Below are positions 8,103-16,675 of a stretch of 64,000 bases of DNA, piece by piece (position 1 is the first letter of the stretch; each line of letters opens with the position of its first letter). The DNA comes from Kineosporia sp. NBRC 101731. Lineage in GTDB: Bacteria; Actinomycetota; Actinomycetes; Actinomycetales; Kineosporiaceae. Position numbers and translations under genes: made by a program. Under the pieces are notes generated by a model. It was not told the origin of the DNA. It saw only the letters and a program-made list of their open reading frames with translations, and searched no databases. The stretch spans positions 1,377,467-1,441,466 of the forward strand of contig NZ_BSTC01000001.1 in the NCBI RefSeq assembly GCF_030269305.1, written 5' to 3'.

Positions 8103-9032
8103 TTGTCCGAGCTACCGGTCCACTTCGACTGCGACACCGGGATCGACGACTCCCTGGCCCTGGGACACCTGGTTTCCTGCACCGGCATCGAGCTGGTGAG
8201 CATCAGCACGGTGAGCGGCAACATCGACGCCGCGCAGGCGGCCCGCAACACGCTCGACCTGCTGGCCGTACTGGGCCGCGACGACATCCCGGTCGCCGTC
8301 GGCGAGCACCACCCGCTCGTGGGCGGCTATGCCGGTGACGCCCCGCACGTGCACGGTGGGAACGGCATCGGCGACATCGCTCTGACCCGGTCCGCCCGCG
8401 AACCGGAATCGATGAGCGGCCCCGAGCAGATCGTCGAGGCGGCGCTGACCCACGCGGGCCGGCTGCACCTGGTCGCGGTCGGGCCGCTCACCAACCTGGC
8501 CAAGGCCCTCGAGCTGGAGCCGCGCCTGCCCGAACTTCTCGCCCACGTCACCATCATGGGCGGCGCGGTCTGGGTGCCCGGCAACATCACCGATCACGCC
8601 GAGGCCAACATCGGCAACGACCCCGAGGCCGCGGCCATCGTGCTGGGCGCCGGCTGGCCGGTCACCCTGGTGCCGCTGGACGTCACCCTGACCCACACGC
8701 TCGACGTCACCGCCCAGGATGCGCTGGCGGCCGCCGGGGGCGGCTTCCAGACGGCGCTGGCCGGCATGCTCGACTGCTACCTGGGATTCCACGAGACCCG
8801 GTACGGCAGGCGTGTGAGCGCCCTCCACGACCCGATGGCCACGATGCTCGCCGTCGGCGACATCGCGGCGGCCACCGTGCGGTCCACCGGCATCCGGGTC
8901 GAGACCTCCGGCGCCGAGCGGGGTCGCACCGTGGCGGTGGAGACCGGCCCGGTGATCGACGTGGTCACCGCCATCGACGATGCGGTCGGTCCGCTCCTGC
9001 TCGAGCGGCTCCTCGGCCTGAAGAACGCCTGA
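8103..9032 (+). CDS. Inosine/uridine-preferring nucleoside hydrolase
   Basis: A 309-residue cytosolic protein with the family signature near the N-terminus: the aspartate cluster DCDTGIDD (residues 9-16) that binds the catalytic calcium. Conserved segments GPLTNLAKAL, IMGGAVW and the late HDPMA follow in the usual order. It should hydrolyse ribonucleosides to base plus ribose for salvage; base preference cannot be read from the sequence. The start is a TTG at 8103 preceded by GGGAG. A strong bidirectional hairpin follows it. Confidence 0.88.
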   Translation: MSELPVHFDCDTGIDDSLALGHLVSCTGIELVSISTVSGNIDAAQAARNTLDLLAVLGRDDIPVAVGEHHPLVGGYAGDAPHVHGGNGIGDIALTRSAREPESMSGPEQIVEAALTHAGRLHLVAVGPLTNLAKALELEPRLPELLAHVTIMGGAVWVPGNITDHAEANIGNDPEAAAIVLGAGWPVTLVPLDVTLTHTLDVTAQDALAAAGGGFQTALAGMLDCYLGFHETRYGRRVSALHDPMATMLAVGDIAAATVRSTGIRVETSGAERGRTVAVETGPVIDVVTAIDDAVGPLLLERLLGLKNA

Positions 9033-9144
9033 GGGCCATCCTGGCGAAGGCTCGCCCCGATCACCGGGACGACCCACCGGAGGCGGGCTTTCGTCCGCTT
9101 TCCGGCACTCGGTCGCCCCTGGCGACATCCGCCGGTGACGCAGC

Positions 9145-9176
9145 AAGGCCCGGGTTCTGTGCAGAACCCGGGCCTT
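9145..9176. terminator. Bidirectional terminator
   Basis: A perfect 15-bp stem (AAGGCCCGGGTTCTG and complement) with a 2-base spacer, followed by TTT on the plus strand. It separates the convergent nucleoside hydrolase and amine oxidase genes. Confidence 0.85.
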
Positions 9177-9217
9177 TTCGATGTCTGTCGATGTTTTCAG
9201 TGGTCGGAAGGTGTTCC

Positions 9218-10555
9218 TCAGATCGATTCGGCGAGCATCCGTCCCACCCGGATGGCCCCGTCGACATGCTGGAAACCGAGGCCGGCCACGTCGGACGTGC
9301 CGAACGAGATCGGGCCCACCGGCTCACGCAGTGTGGCGCCGTACCGGGTCAGGCCACCGATGTCGAAGCTGGTCGCGTAGGCCCCGGCGGTCCACTCCTC
9401 GGCCATCCACTGGCTCTCGTAGTAGGCCTCCGGCTGCAGGGCCCGGTCGCCGTAGTAGGCGGCCAGTGAGGCCAGGGTGCGGGCGCGACGCTCCTGCGGC
9501 GACAGCGCGAGCAGTTCGTCCGCGTTCTCGTCCGAGACGAAACCGACGAGCGTTCCGCGGGTCTCGTCGTGGTTGGTGTTGTCGTAGGACTCGTGCACCA
9601 CTTCGTACGGGCTGAAGGCGGTTCCGGAGAGCCCGTCCTCGCGCCAGAACGGTGTCGGGTACGTGATGTGCAGTTTGAGCACGATGCCGAACGAGGTGTG
9701 CTGGCGGGCCTGCATGTGCACGGGGGGCAGGTTGGGCGTGAAACCGATACGGGAGACCAGGGTGGGCGGTACGGCCACGATGACCCGCTTCGCCCGCCAG
9801 GTGCCGTTCACCGTGGCGCCGTCGGCGTCCCAGGCGATCGAGGTCACCGGAGTGCCGGTGACCACCCGGTCGCCCAGCTGTTCGGCCAGCAGCAGCGGTA
9901 CCTGCTGCAGGCCGCCCTCCACCCGCCGGTCGAGGATGAAGTCGGCGTCGACCAGATGGCTGAAGCTGCCCGCGCTGGCGGCCATCAGCACCGCGGACAG
10001 CGCGGAGAAGGAGTGCGCGGGCTTGGTCAGCATGGCCGGGCCGATGTAGAGGGCGATGTTGTCGCGCGCCTCCACGTCGTCGGTCTGCTGTTCCAGCCAC
10101 GCGGAGAAGGAGACGCGGTCGAGCTCGGCGGCCCCCGGCATGTCCCACGGGCTCAGCGGGTCCATCTGCCCGGCGAGTTTGTCCAGCAGCACGGTGAGGC
10201 GGTCGACCTCGGCCGCGGTGTGCTCCGACACCGGGAACGCGGCGCCGTCGAAGGTGCGGCGCACGCCGTCGCGGCCGACGTAGACGCTGCGCCCCTCGCG
10301 GTAGCGGGTGAAGGTCTTCAGCCCGAGCTCGTCCAGGGTCTCCAGCAGGGCGGACTGGTCGGGGGAGACCCACTGCCCGCCCAGTTCCAGGCGCACGCCG
10401 TCGATCGTGTCGGTCCACAGGCGACCGCCGATGCGCATCCGGGCCTCCAGCACCACCACGCTGCGGCCGGCCTTCGCCAGGCGGGTGGCCGCGGTCAGGC
10501 CGGTGACGCCGGCGCCCACGACCACGACGTCGACATCAGTTAGGGCGGCACTCAT
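9218..10555 (-). CDS. puo: Flavin-dependent amine oxidase, putrescine oxidase-like
   Basis: A 445-residue FAD enzyme with an N-terminal Rossmann fold (VVVVGAGVTGLTAATRLAKAG split across residues 8-28), the GGRLWTD motif, and a C-terminal FAD segment (FGTSDVAGLGFQHVDGAI). It belongs to the monoamine oxidase family and resembles actinobacterial putrescine oxidases, which convert putrescine and oxygen to 4-aminobutanal. The neighbouring gabT and gabD supply the remaining route to succinate, supporting that substrate. The start chosen is the ATG at 10555, behind GGGAGA; the frame stays open 69 bases further upstream. A LysR-type dyad lies upstream. Confidence 0.82.
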   Translation of the reverse strand: MSAALTDVDVVVVGAGVTGLTAATRLAKAGRSVVVLEARMRIGGRLWTDTIDGVRLELGGQWVSPDQSALLETLDELGLKTFTRYREGRSVYVGRDGVRRTFDGAAFPVSEHTAAEVDRLTVLLDKLAGQMDPLSPWDMPGAAELDRVSFSAWLEQQTDDVEARDNIALYIGPAMLTKPAHSFSALSAVLMAASAGSFSHLVDADFILDRRVEGGLQQVPLLLAEQLGDRVVTGTPVTSIAWDADGATVNGTWRAKRVIVAVPPTLVSRIGFTPNLPPVHMQARQHTSFGIVLKLHITYPTPFWREDGLSGTAFSPYEVVHESYDNTNHDETRGTLVGFVSDENADELLALSPQERRARTLASLAAYYGDRALQPEAYYESQWMAEEWTAGAYATSFDIGGLTRYGATLREPVGPISFGTSDVAGLGFQHVDGAIRVGRMLAESI

Positions 10556-10605
10556 GATCAGGAATCTCCCTGGAGGTACGTATATCGTCGTGACGAGTGT
10601 CGATG

Positions 10606-10628
10606 GCGCTTGAATCCGCGTCAAGCGC
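10606..10628. promoter_or_regulatory. LysR-type box upstream of the amine oxidase gene
   Basis: GCGCTTGA and TCAAGCGC, a perfect 8-bp dyad with a 7-base spacer; the inner bases TGA-N7-TCA satisfy the T-N11-A rule for LysR-family sites. It lies 51-73 bases upstream of the oxidase start, in the gap after the lysR stop. Confidence 0.6.
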
Positions 10629-10645
10629 GGTTAACAGCGACGAAA

Positions 10646-11584
10646 TCAATGGGTGGACGCGGTTGGGTCCACGTTTTCCGCAGGTTCGGCTCCCGATGCG
10701 GGCACCACGTCCGGGCCGTACTGCTCGGCGCAGAAGGCGGCCAGTCGCCCGGCCAGAGCGGCCAGGGCGGTCGCGGCGTGATGATGCGGGTCCCAGGCGG
10801 CGTAGAGGCTGATCCGGACCGGACCGGCGGGGCCGGTCACGGCCACCGGGGCGAGGTCGAAGCGGGGATCGTCCGAGACCACCGCCACACCGCGGCCCGC
10901 CGCGGCGAGGGCCTGGGCCACCCGGGCGTTCGTGCACTCGATCACCTCCCGATAGCTCAGACCGGTTCCGTCCAGCGCCTCGTCCAGCAGCTGGCGGGGC
11001 CGGAAGTCGACGGTGAGCAGCAACAGCGCCCTCTCGGCGAGCTCACCGACGTCCACCGTCGGGCGCCCGGCCCACGGATCGTCCCTGCGTACCTGGGCCC
11101 AGATCGGCAGCACGGCCAGCGCGTGCGAGGCCAGGTGCCGGGCCGGTGGCCGGGGCACGATGGCCAGATCCGCACCCGAGCTCAGAGCCGCGTCGGCGCC
11201 CCGGGGGTCTAGCTGGCGCACGATGGGGACCGGGTCGTCGGGGTGCAGAGTGGCCAGGAACGGGGCCAGCACGTCGTTGAGCGTGGTCGTGGGCACGGCC
11301 AGATGCAGCTGGTCCAGGCGTCCGGAGGCGATCGAGGCGCAGGCCCGCCGCACCTCGTCGGCCTGACGCAGCAGATTCCGGGCCAGGGGCAGGAACTGTT
11401 CACCGGCCGGGGTCAGTCGCAGCCGATGCCCCTGTCGCTCGAACAGCGGCAGGCCGATGTCCTGCTCCAGCTGACGCAGCTGTCGGGAGAGCACGGGCTG
11501 GGTCACGTGCAGCCGGGCCGCGGCCCGGGTCGCGGAGCCGGCGTCGACCGTCTCGGTGAAGTAACGCAGCAATCGGAGGTTCAT
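10646..11584 (-). CDS. LysR-family transcriptional regulator
   Basis: A 312-residue regulator. The N-terminal winged helix-turn-helix (about residues 1-60) has the typical LRYFTETVDAGSATRAAARL and QPVLSRQLRQLEQDIG segments; the rest is a LysR co-inducer-binding domain. The start at ATG 11584 gives the usual family N-terminus; upstream in-frame codons would add 15 unrelated residues. It is divergent from gabT, upstream of the amine oxidase and flanked by two T-N11-A dyads, so it probably controls both sides of the putrescine/GABA cluster and itself. The inducer is likely a pathway amine or GABA (inference). Confidence 0.88.
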   Translation of the reverse strand: MNLRLLRYFTETVDAGSATRAAARLHVTQPVLSRQLRQLEQDIGLPLFERQGHRLRLTPAGEQFLPLARNLLRQADEVRRACASIASGRLDQLHLAVPTTTLNDVLAPFLATLHPDDPVPIVRQLDPRGADAALSSGADLAIVPRPPARHLASHALAVLPIWAQVRRDDPWAGRPTVDVGELAERALLLLTVDFRPRQLLDEALDGTGLSYREVIECTNARVAQALAAAGRGVAVVSDDPRFDLAPVAVTGPAGPVRISLYAAWDPHHHAATALAALAGRLAAFCAEQYGPDVVPASGAEPAENVDPTASTH

Positions 11585-11600
11585 GCTCACAAGGCATGAA
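11580..11600. promoter_or_regulatory. LysR-type box between lysR and gabT
   Basis: TTCATGC and GCATGAA, a perfect 7-bp dyad with a 7-base spacer; the inner TGC-N7-GCA gives T-N11-A. It overlaps the lysR start codon and lies 55 bases upstream of gabT, fitting autorepression plus activation of gabTD. Confidence 0.65.
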
Positions 11601-11654
11601 TTTAGTGTTGAACAGGTCTTGGACAACATGAGAAGGACGTCGCACCCTCGTGAT

Positions 11655-12974
11655 ATGCCCCGTGAACCCCTTGCCCAGAGCCGTCACCTCGGCACCGAGC
11701 TGCCCGGCCCGAAGTCGGTCGCCCTGATGCAGCGCAAGCAGGCCTTCGTCAGCCCGGGGGTCGGCACCACCCTGCCGGTCTTCGCCGCCCGCGCGGCCGG
11801 GGGCATCGTCGAGGACGTCGACGGCAACCGCTTCATCGATCTCGGTTCGGGCATCGCCGTCACCACGGTCGGCAGCAGCGCCCCGCGCGTGGTCGAGGCC
11901 GTGCAGGCCCAGGTCGCCGACTTCACCCACACCTGTTTCATGATCACCCCGTACGAGTCGTACGTGCAGGTCGCGCAGGCGCTCGCCCGGCTCACCCCCG
12001 GTGACCACGAAAAGCGGTCGGCCCTGTTCAATTCGGGCTCCGAGGCGGTCGAGAATGCGGTCAAGATCGCGCGTTCCTACACCGGCCGCGACGCCGTGGT
12101 GGTGTTCGACCACGCCTACCACGGCCGCACCAACCTGACCATGGCGATGACCGCCAAGGTCGCCCCGTACAAGCACGGGTTCGGCCCATTCGCCGGTGAG
12201 GTCTACCGGGCGCCGATGTCGTACCCCTCGCGCGACGGTCTTTCCGGGGCCGAAGCGGCGCGGCGCGCGCTGTCGCAGATCGAGACCCAGGTGGGTGCCG
12301 GGAATCTCGCAGCACTGGTGATCGAGCCGATCCAGGGTGAGGGCGGTTTCATCGTCCCGGCCCCCGGATTCCTGGCTGCGCTGGCCGACTGGTGCACGGA
12401 GCACGGCGTGGTCTTCGTCGCCGACGAGGTGCAGTCCGGATTCGGCCGCACCGGGACCTGGTTCGCGGTCGAGCAGGAGAACGTCGTGCCCGACGTGGTG
12501 GTCTCGGCCAAGGGCATCGCGGGTGGGCTTCCGCTCTCGGCGGTCACCGGTCGCGCAGACATCATGGACGCGGTGCACACCGGCGGTCTCGGGGGCACCT
12601 ACGGGGGTAACCCGCTCGCCTGCGCGGCCGCCCTCGCCGTGATCGAGACGATCGAGGCCGACGGCCTCCTGGAGAGGGCCCAGGAGATCGAGACCCTGGT
12701 GCTCGGGCGTCTGCACGATCTGAAAGACCCCCGTATCGGTGACATCCGGGGCCGGGGCGCGATGCTCGCCGCGGAGTTCGTCGACCCGGCGACCGGTGAG
12801 CCGGACGGCGCCCTGGCGAAGGCGGTGGCGGCCTATGCTCACGCCCAGGGCGTCATCACCCTGACCTGCGGCACCTGGGGCAACGTGATCCGGTTCCTGC
12901 CGCCGCTGAGCATCTCCGACGAGCTGCTCTCCGAAGGGCTGGACGTCATCGCCGCCGCGCTGAAGGAGATCTGA
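11655..12974 (+). CDS. gabT: 4-aminobutyrate aminotransferase
   Basis: A 439-residue class III PLP aminotransferase. Visible are the cofactor contacts NSGSEAVENAVK, the DEVQSGFGRTG segment carrying the PLP aspartate, and the Schiff-base lysine in SAKGIAGG. The enzyme should transfer the amino group of GABA to 2-oxoglutarate, giving succinate semialdehyde. The start at ATG 11655 gives the family N-terminus and leaves the regulator site free; an earlier ATG at 11628 is possible. One base separates its stop from the gabD start. Confidence 0.9.
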   Translation: MPREPLAQSRHLGTELPGPKSVALMQRKQAFVSPGVGTTLPVFAARAAGGIVEDVDGNRFIDLGSGIAVTTVGSSAPRVVEAVQAQVADFTHTCFMITPYESYVQVAQALARLTPGDHEKRSALFNSGSEAVENAVKIARSYTGRDAVVVFDHAYHGRTNLTMAMTAKVAPYKHGFGPFAGEVYRAPMSYPSRDGLSGAEAARRALSQIETQVGAGNLAALVIEPIQGEGGFIVPAPGFLAALADWCTEHGVVFVADEVQSGFGRTGTWFAVEQENVVPDVVVSAKGIAGGLPLSAVTGRADIMDAVHTGGLGGTYGGNPLACAAALAVIETIEADGLLERAQEIETLVLGRLHDLKDPRIGDIRGRGAMLAAEFVDPATGEPDGALAKAVAAYAHAQGVITLTCGTWGNVIRFLPPLSISDELLSEGLDVIAAALKEI

Positions 12975-12975
12975 G

Positions 12976-14403
12976 ATGGACTACACCAAGGGCGTTCTCA
13001 TCGGCGGCACCGGGCGGGCCGGTAGCCGCGGCACGTTCGGGGTGGTCAACCCGGCCACGCTCGAGGTCATCGCCCAGGTCTCCGACGCCGGCCCGGACGA
13101 CGCCGTGCTGGCCGTCGACGCGGCCTCGCAGGCGTTCCGCGCCTGGGCCGACACCGCGCCCCGGGCCCGGGCCGACCTGCTGATGAAGACCCGCGAGCTG
13201 ATGCTGCGCGACACCGAGGAGCTCGCCCGGCTGATCGCGGCCGAGAACGGCAAGTCGCTCACCGACGCCCGCGGTGAGGTGATCTACGCGGCCGAGTTCT
13301 TCCGCTGGTTCGCCGAGGAGGCCGTGCGCCCGCACGGTGACTTCGGCTCTTCCCCGGCCGGTGGCACCCGTACCATCGTCACCCATCACCCGGTCGGCGT
13401 GGCCGCACTGGTCACACCGTGGAACTTCCCGGCCGCCATGGCCACGCGCAAGATCGCCCCGGCCCTGGCCGCGGGCTGCACGGTGGTGCTCAAGCCCGCC
13501 GCCGAGACCCCGCTCACCGCACTGCACATCGCCGCCCTGATGGCCGAGGCGGGGATCCCCGACGGTGTGGTCAACGTGGTGCCGGGGGAGGACGCCCCGG
13601 CGATCGTCGCGGCCTGGACCGACGACCCCCGCGTCCGCAAGATCTCCTTCACCGGTTCCACCCAGGTCGGCCGCCAGCTCCTGCGCCAGGCCTCCGAGAG
13701 GGTGATGAACACGTCGATGGAGCTCGGCGGCAACGCTCCCTTCATCGTCACCGCCGATGCCGATCTGGACGCGGCCGTGGACGGGGCGATGATCGCCAAG
13801 TTCCGCAACGGCGGGCAGGCCTGCACCGCGGCCAACCGGTTCTACGTGCACGCCGACGTCGCCGCCGAGTTCACCGCACAGCTCGGCGCACGCGTCGAGG
13901 CCCTGAAAGTGGGCCCGGCTGCTGACGGTTGCGACATCGGACCACTGATCTCCGCGAAAGCCCTGGCGAACGTCCACCGTCTGGTCGAGAGTGCTCTGGT
14001 GACCGGTGCCCGCATCGCCCACGAAGCAAAACCCGCCACCGCCCCGGGGCACTTCTTCACCCCACTGGTGCTGACCAACGTCACCACCGAGTCGGACGTG
14101 GTGCGGGAGGAGTCGTTCGCGCCCATCGTCCCGATCGTCACCTGGACCGATCCCGAAGACCTGCTGACCCAGGTGAATTCCACCGAGTATGGCCTGGCCG
14201 CCTACATTTTCGCCGGTGACCTGGGCGTCGCACTGAAACTGGCCGAGCGCGTCGAGGCCGGCATGATCGGTGTCAACCGGGGCCTGGTCTCCGACCCGTC
14301 GGCGCCGTTCGGTGGGGTCAAGCAGAGCGGCATCGGCCGGGAGGGGGCCCGCGTGGGGCTGGAGGAGTACACGGAGACGCAGTACTTCAGCGTCGCCTGG
14401 TAA
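12976..14403 (+). CDS. gabD: Succinate-semialdehyde dehydrogenase
   Basis: A 475-residue NAD(P)+-dependent aldehyde dehydrogenase. The catalytic glutamate is in MELGGNAP, the catalytic cysteine in GGQACTAANR, and the cofactor loop in FTGSTQVGR. Pairing with gabT supports succinate semialdehyde as substrate. The same enzyme, or another, must also oxidise 4-aminobutanal for the pathway to run from putrescine to succinate, because no second aldehyde dehydrogenase is present. A palindromic element follows the stop and may end transcription. Confidence 0.9.
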   Translation: MDYTKGVLIGGTGRAGSRGTFGVVNPATLEVIAQVSDAGPDDAVLAVDAASQAFRAWADTAPRARADLLMKTRELMLRDTEELARLIAAENGKSLTDARGEVIYAAEFFRWFAEEAVRPHGDFGSSPAGGTRTIVTHHPVGVAALVTPWNFPAAMATRKIAPALAAGCTVVLKPAAETPLTALHIAALMAEAGIPDGVVNVVPGEDAPAIVAAWTDDPRVRKISFTGSTQVGRQLLRQASERVMNTSMELGGNAPFIVTADADLDAAVDGAMIAKFRNGGQACTAANRFYVHADVAAEFTAQLGARVEALKVGPAADGCDIGPLISAKALANVHRLVESALVTGARIAHEAKPATAPGHFFTPLVLTNVTTESDVVREESFAPIVPIVTWTDPEDLLTQVNSTEYGLAAYIFAGDLGVALKLAERVEAGMIGVNRGLVSDPSAPFGGVKQSGIGREGARVGLEEYTETQYFSVAW

Positions 14404-14416
14404 CCCGACCCTTCGT

Positions 14417-14461
14417 CCGTGATCATGCAAAGGTTCCCCGGGGGCGTCTGCATGATCACGG
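14417..14461. repeat. Dispersed palindromic element, copy A
   Basis: A perfect 13-bp inverted repeat, CCGTGATCATGCA and its complement, around a 19-base GC-rich centre. It shares its arm sequence with elements at 29167, 47373, 53271 and 54877. It lies between gabD and the chemoreceptor gene. Confidence 0.85.
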
Positions 14462-14580
14462 CCGGTCGGGTTCGGGGCGCCGGGCGGGCACTGCTGGGTC
14501 ACTGCTGGGTCACCGATGACTTTGGTCCTTTCGTATCCGTGAACGGTCAAGAGCCGGCCGGTATCTGTCGAGACGGGGGC

Positions 14581-16650
14581 ATGACCACGTGGGAGGGCGA
14601 CCAGACAGTGGTTCACCGGAGCAGCAAGCCGGCGTTCCTTCGGCCCTCGCTGGCGGTGACCGATCGGCTGCGTTCCAGCTCTCGCCTGATTCTCGTCATC
14701 GTCATGCTGCTGATCCCCGGGGCCGTCGCGACCTGGTCGTTCGCGGCGGTGATGGACGAGCAGACCAGTTTCGCCGGGCACGAGCGCGTCGGGGTCGACG
14801 TCTTGAAGCCGGTGCTCGACGAAATGGTCCAGGTACTGGCCGGGCAGACCCCGGACCTGGCGGCCCTGACCGCGCTGGCCGGTGATCATCCCGAACTGCG
14901 GCTGGACGATGCCGTGCAGGGTCTGCGCGACGGGGGTGCCGATCCCATCGCTCAGATCGACGCCCTGACCCAGCTGGTGACCGCGATCGGCAACTACTCC
15001 AACCTCATTCTCGACCCGGACCTCGACTCCTTCTACGTGATGGATGCGCAGGTGGTCCAGCTGCCCAGGATGGCGCAGGTCGCCGTGCACGCAGCGCATC
15101 CCGGTACCGGAGGGTCGCTCAGTTCCCGGATCGCTGATCAGGCGGTCCTGGCCGGAACTCTGCAGAGTGCGGCCGACACCATCGAGGCAGACGCGACGAC
15201 GGCCGCGGCCAACAGTTCACTGAGTGGTCTGGACCAGAAACTCGCCGCGGTGCCCACCCTCGCCGAGGCGGGCCGGGTCCTGGCCGGGAAGCTCAGCGGT
15301 GGTCTGGCCCGCCCCGGGGCGGTCAGTGACCAGGACTTCACCGCGGCGGTGACGGCTGCTGTCGTCCCCCTCACCACCGTGCTGGAAGAGCTTCTCGACG
15401 CCCGGATCGAGCGGCTGGAGGCACGCCGCGACCGGGTCCTGGTGCTGGCCCTGATCTTCTTCGTGATCGGGGTCTGGTTGGCGGTCGGGGTCTGGTGGCG
15501 CACCCAGCACGATGTCCGGCAGACCGTGGCCGGGGTGATGGCGATCACGACGGGTGATCGGCAGAGACATCCGCTTCCGTCCGGTCGTGACGAGATGGGC
15601 GACATCGGCCGGGCACTGATGGTGGCCCGGGAACAGCTGGGTTCTTCGGCCGAGGAACTGCGCTCCGCCCATGCCGCCCAGGCGGCGCAGGCCCAGGACA
15701 CCTTCCTGCGCCAGCGGGAGGCGGAGAAGCAGTCGCGGGAGCGGGCCAAGGAAGTGGTCGCCCAGACGTCGGCAACGGTCGTCGTGGAACTCCAGTCGGT
15801 GGTGCGGGACGTCGAGGCGGTACGCACCACAGCCGGGACGATCGACGGCCGGGTGGCGGGTGCCCACCAGATCACCCGCGACGTGGTGGCCCGGGCCGAA
15901 CAGGCGAACCGGGTGGTGATGGCCCTGGGGGAGAGCCTGAACAAGGTGGCGGGTATGGCGCACCTGATCGCCGGGGTGGCCGACCAGACGAAGCTCCTGG
16001 CCCTGAACGCGAACATCGAGGCGGCCCGGGCCGGTGAGGCCGGCCGTGGCTTCAGCGTGGTCGCCGCCGAGGTGAAGAACCTGGCGATCGCCACGGCCAC
16101 GTCGACCGAGCAGATCACGAGCATCATCAGCCGGATCGAGATGGACGCCGTCGAGATGCACGGCGCCATCGGCGGAGTGGCCGCCAGCATCGAGGGCGTC
16201 GACGAGGCCACCTCCGGACTGGCCGGGGTGGCCGAGGAACAACTGGCGCTGGTCGAGCGCCTGGATGCTTCGCTGAACGAGACGATCCAGCGGCTGAACG
16301 GCATGGAACGTATGGACGAGGTCCTGGAACGCCGTGGGCGCGAACGGGTCCCGGTCTCCAGCCCGCTCCGGATCACCTACCGTGGGCAGACCCGGACGAG
16401 CGTCCCGATCGACCTGAGCGAGACCGGACTCGGATGCGTCCCGCCGGACGGCCCGGCGCTGTCGATCGGTGACCGGGTCGAGGTGGCGCTGGAGGTCATG
16501 GGCCGTCCGATGCAGTTCAAGGCCCAGGTGGTCCGGGTGAACGGAGGCGAGAACCCACTGCTGGGGCTGCAGTTCACCGACCTGACCGCCGAGGAGCGGG
16601 ACTACCTGATCCGGGTGGTCGAGGACCGGCTTCAGCCGGTCCGGCGGTGA
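14581..16650 (+). CDS. Methyl-accepting chemotaxis receptor with C-terminal PilZ domain
   Basis: A 689-residue membrane receptor. Transmembrane helices lie near residues 32-50 and 285-305, enclosing an extracytoplasmic helical sensor domain. A HAMP region follows, then the cytoplasmic signalling helices with the highly conserved tip near residues 456-503 ([20 protein letters not shown]). After it come about 105 residues with PilZ features: the arginine motif in RRGRERVP and DLSETGLG, the usual cyclic-di-GMP contacts. The fusion would join chemoreceptor output to c-di-GMP. An ATG at 14581 was chosen because an upstream GTG start would translate palindromic element A; GTG 14608 is an alternative. 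Confidence 0.88.
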   Translation: MTTWEGDQTVVHRSSKPAFLRPSLAVTDRLRSSSRLILVIVMLLIPGAVATWSFAAVMDEQTSFAGHERVGVDVLKPVLDEMVQVLAGQTPDLAALTALAGDHPELRLDDAVQGLRDGGADPIAQIDALTQLVTAIGNYSNLILDPDLDSFYVMDAQVVQLPRMAQVAVHAAHPGTGGSLSSRIADQAVLAGTLQSAADTIEADATTAAANSSLSGLDQKLAAVPTLAEAGRVLAGKLSGGLARPGAVSDQDFTAAVTAAVVPLTTVLEELLDARIERLEARRDRVLVLALIFFVIGVWLAVGVWWRTQHDVRQTVAGVMAITTGDRQRHPLPSGRDEMGDIGRALMVAREQLGSSAEELRSAHAAQAAQAQDTFLRQREAEKQSRERAKEVVAQTSATVVVELQSVVRDVEAVRTTAGTIDGRVAGAHQITRDVVARAEQANRVVMALGESLNKVAGMAHLIAGVADQTKLLALNANIEAARAGEAGRGFSVVAAEVKNLAIATATSTEQITSIISRIEMDAVEMHGAIGGVAASIEGVDEATSGLAGVAEEQLALVERLDASLNETIQRLNGMERMDEVLERRGRERVPVSSPLRITYRGQTRTSVPIDLSETGLGCVPPDGPALSIGDRVEVALEVMGRPMQFKAQVVRVNGGENPLLGLQFTDLTAEERDYLIRVVEDRLQPVRR

Positions 16651-16675
16651 GCCGAACCGGCTGACGTCACTGAGA

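Noticed and set aside
12946-15099. A 717-residue minus-strand frame
   Set aside because: It is antisense to gabD and the chemoreceptor gene, has no recognisable domain, and has composition typical of GC-rich shadow frames.
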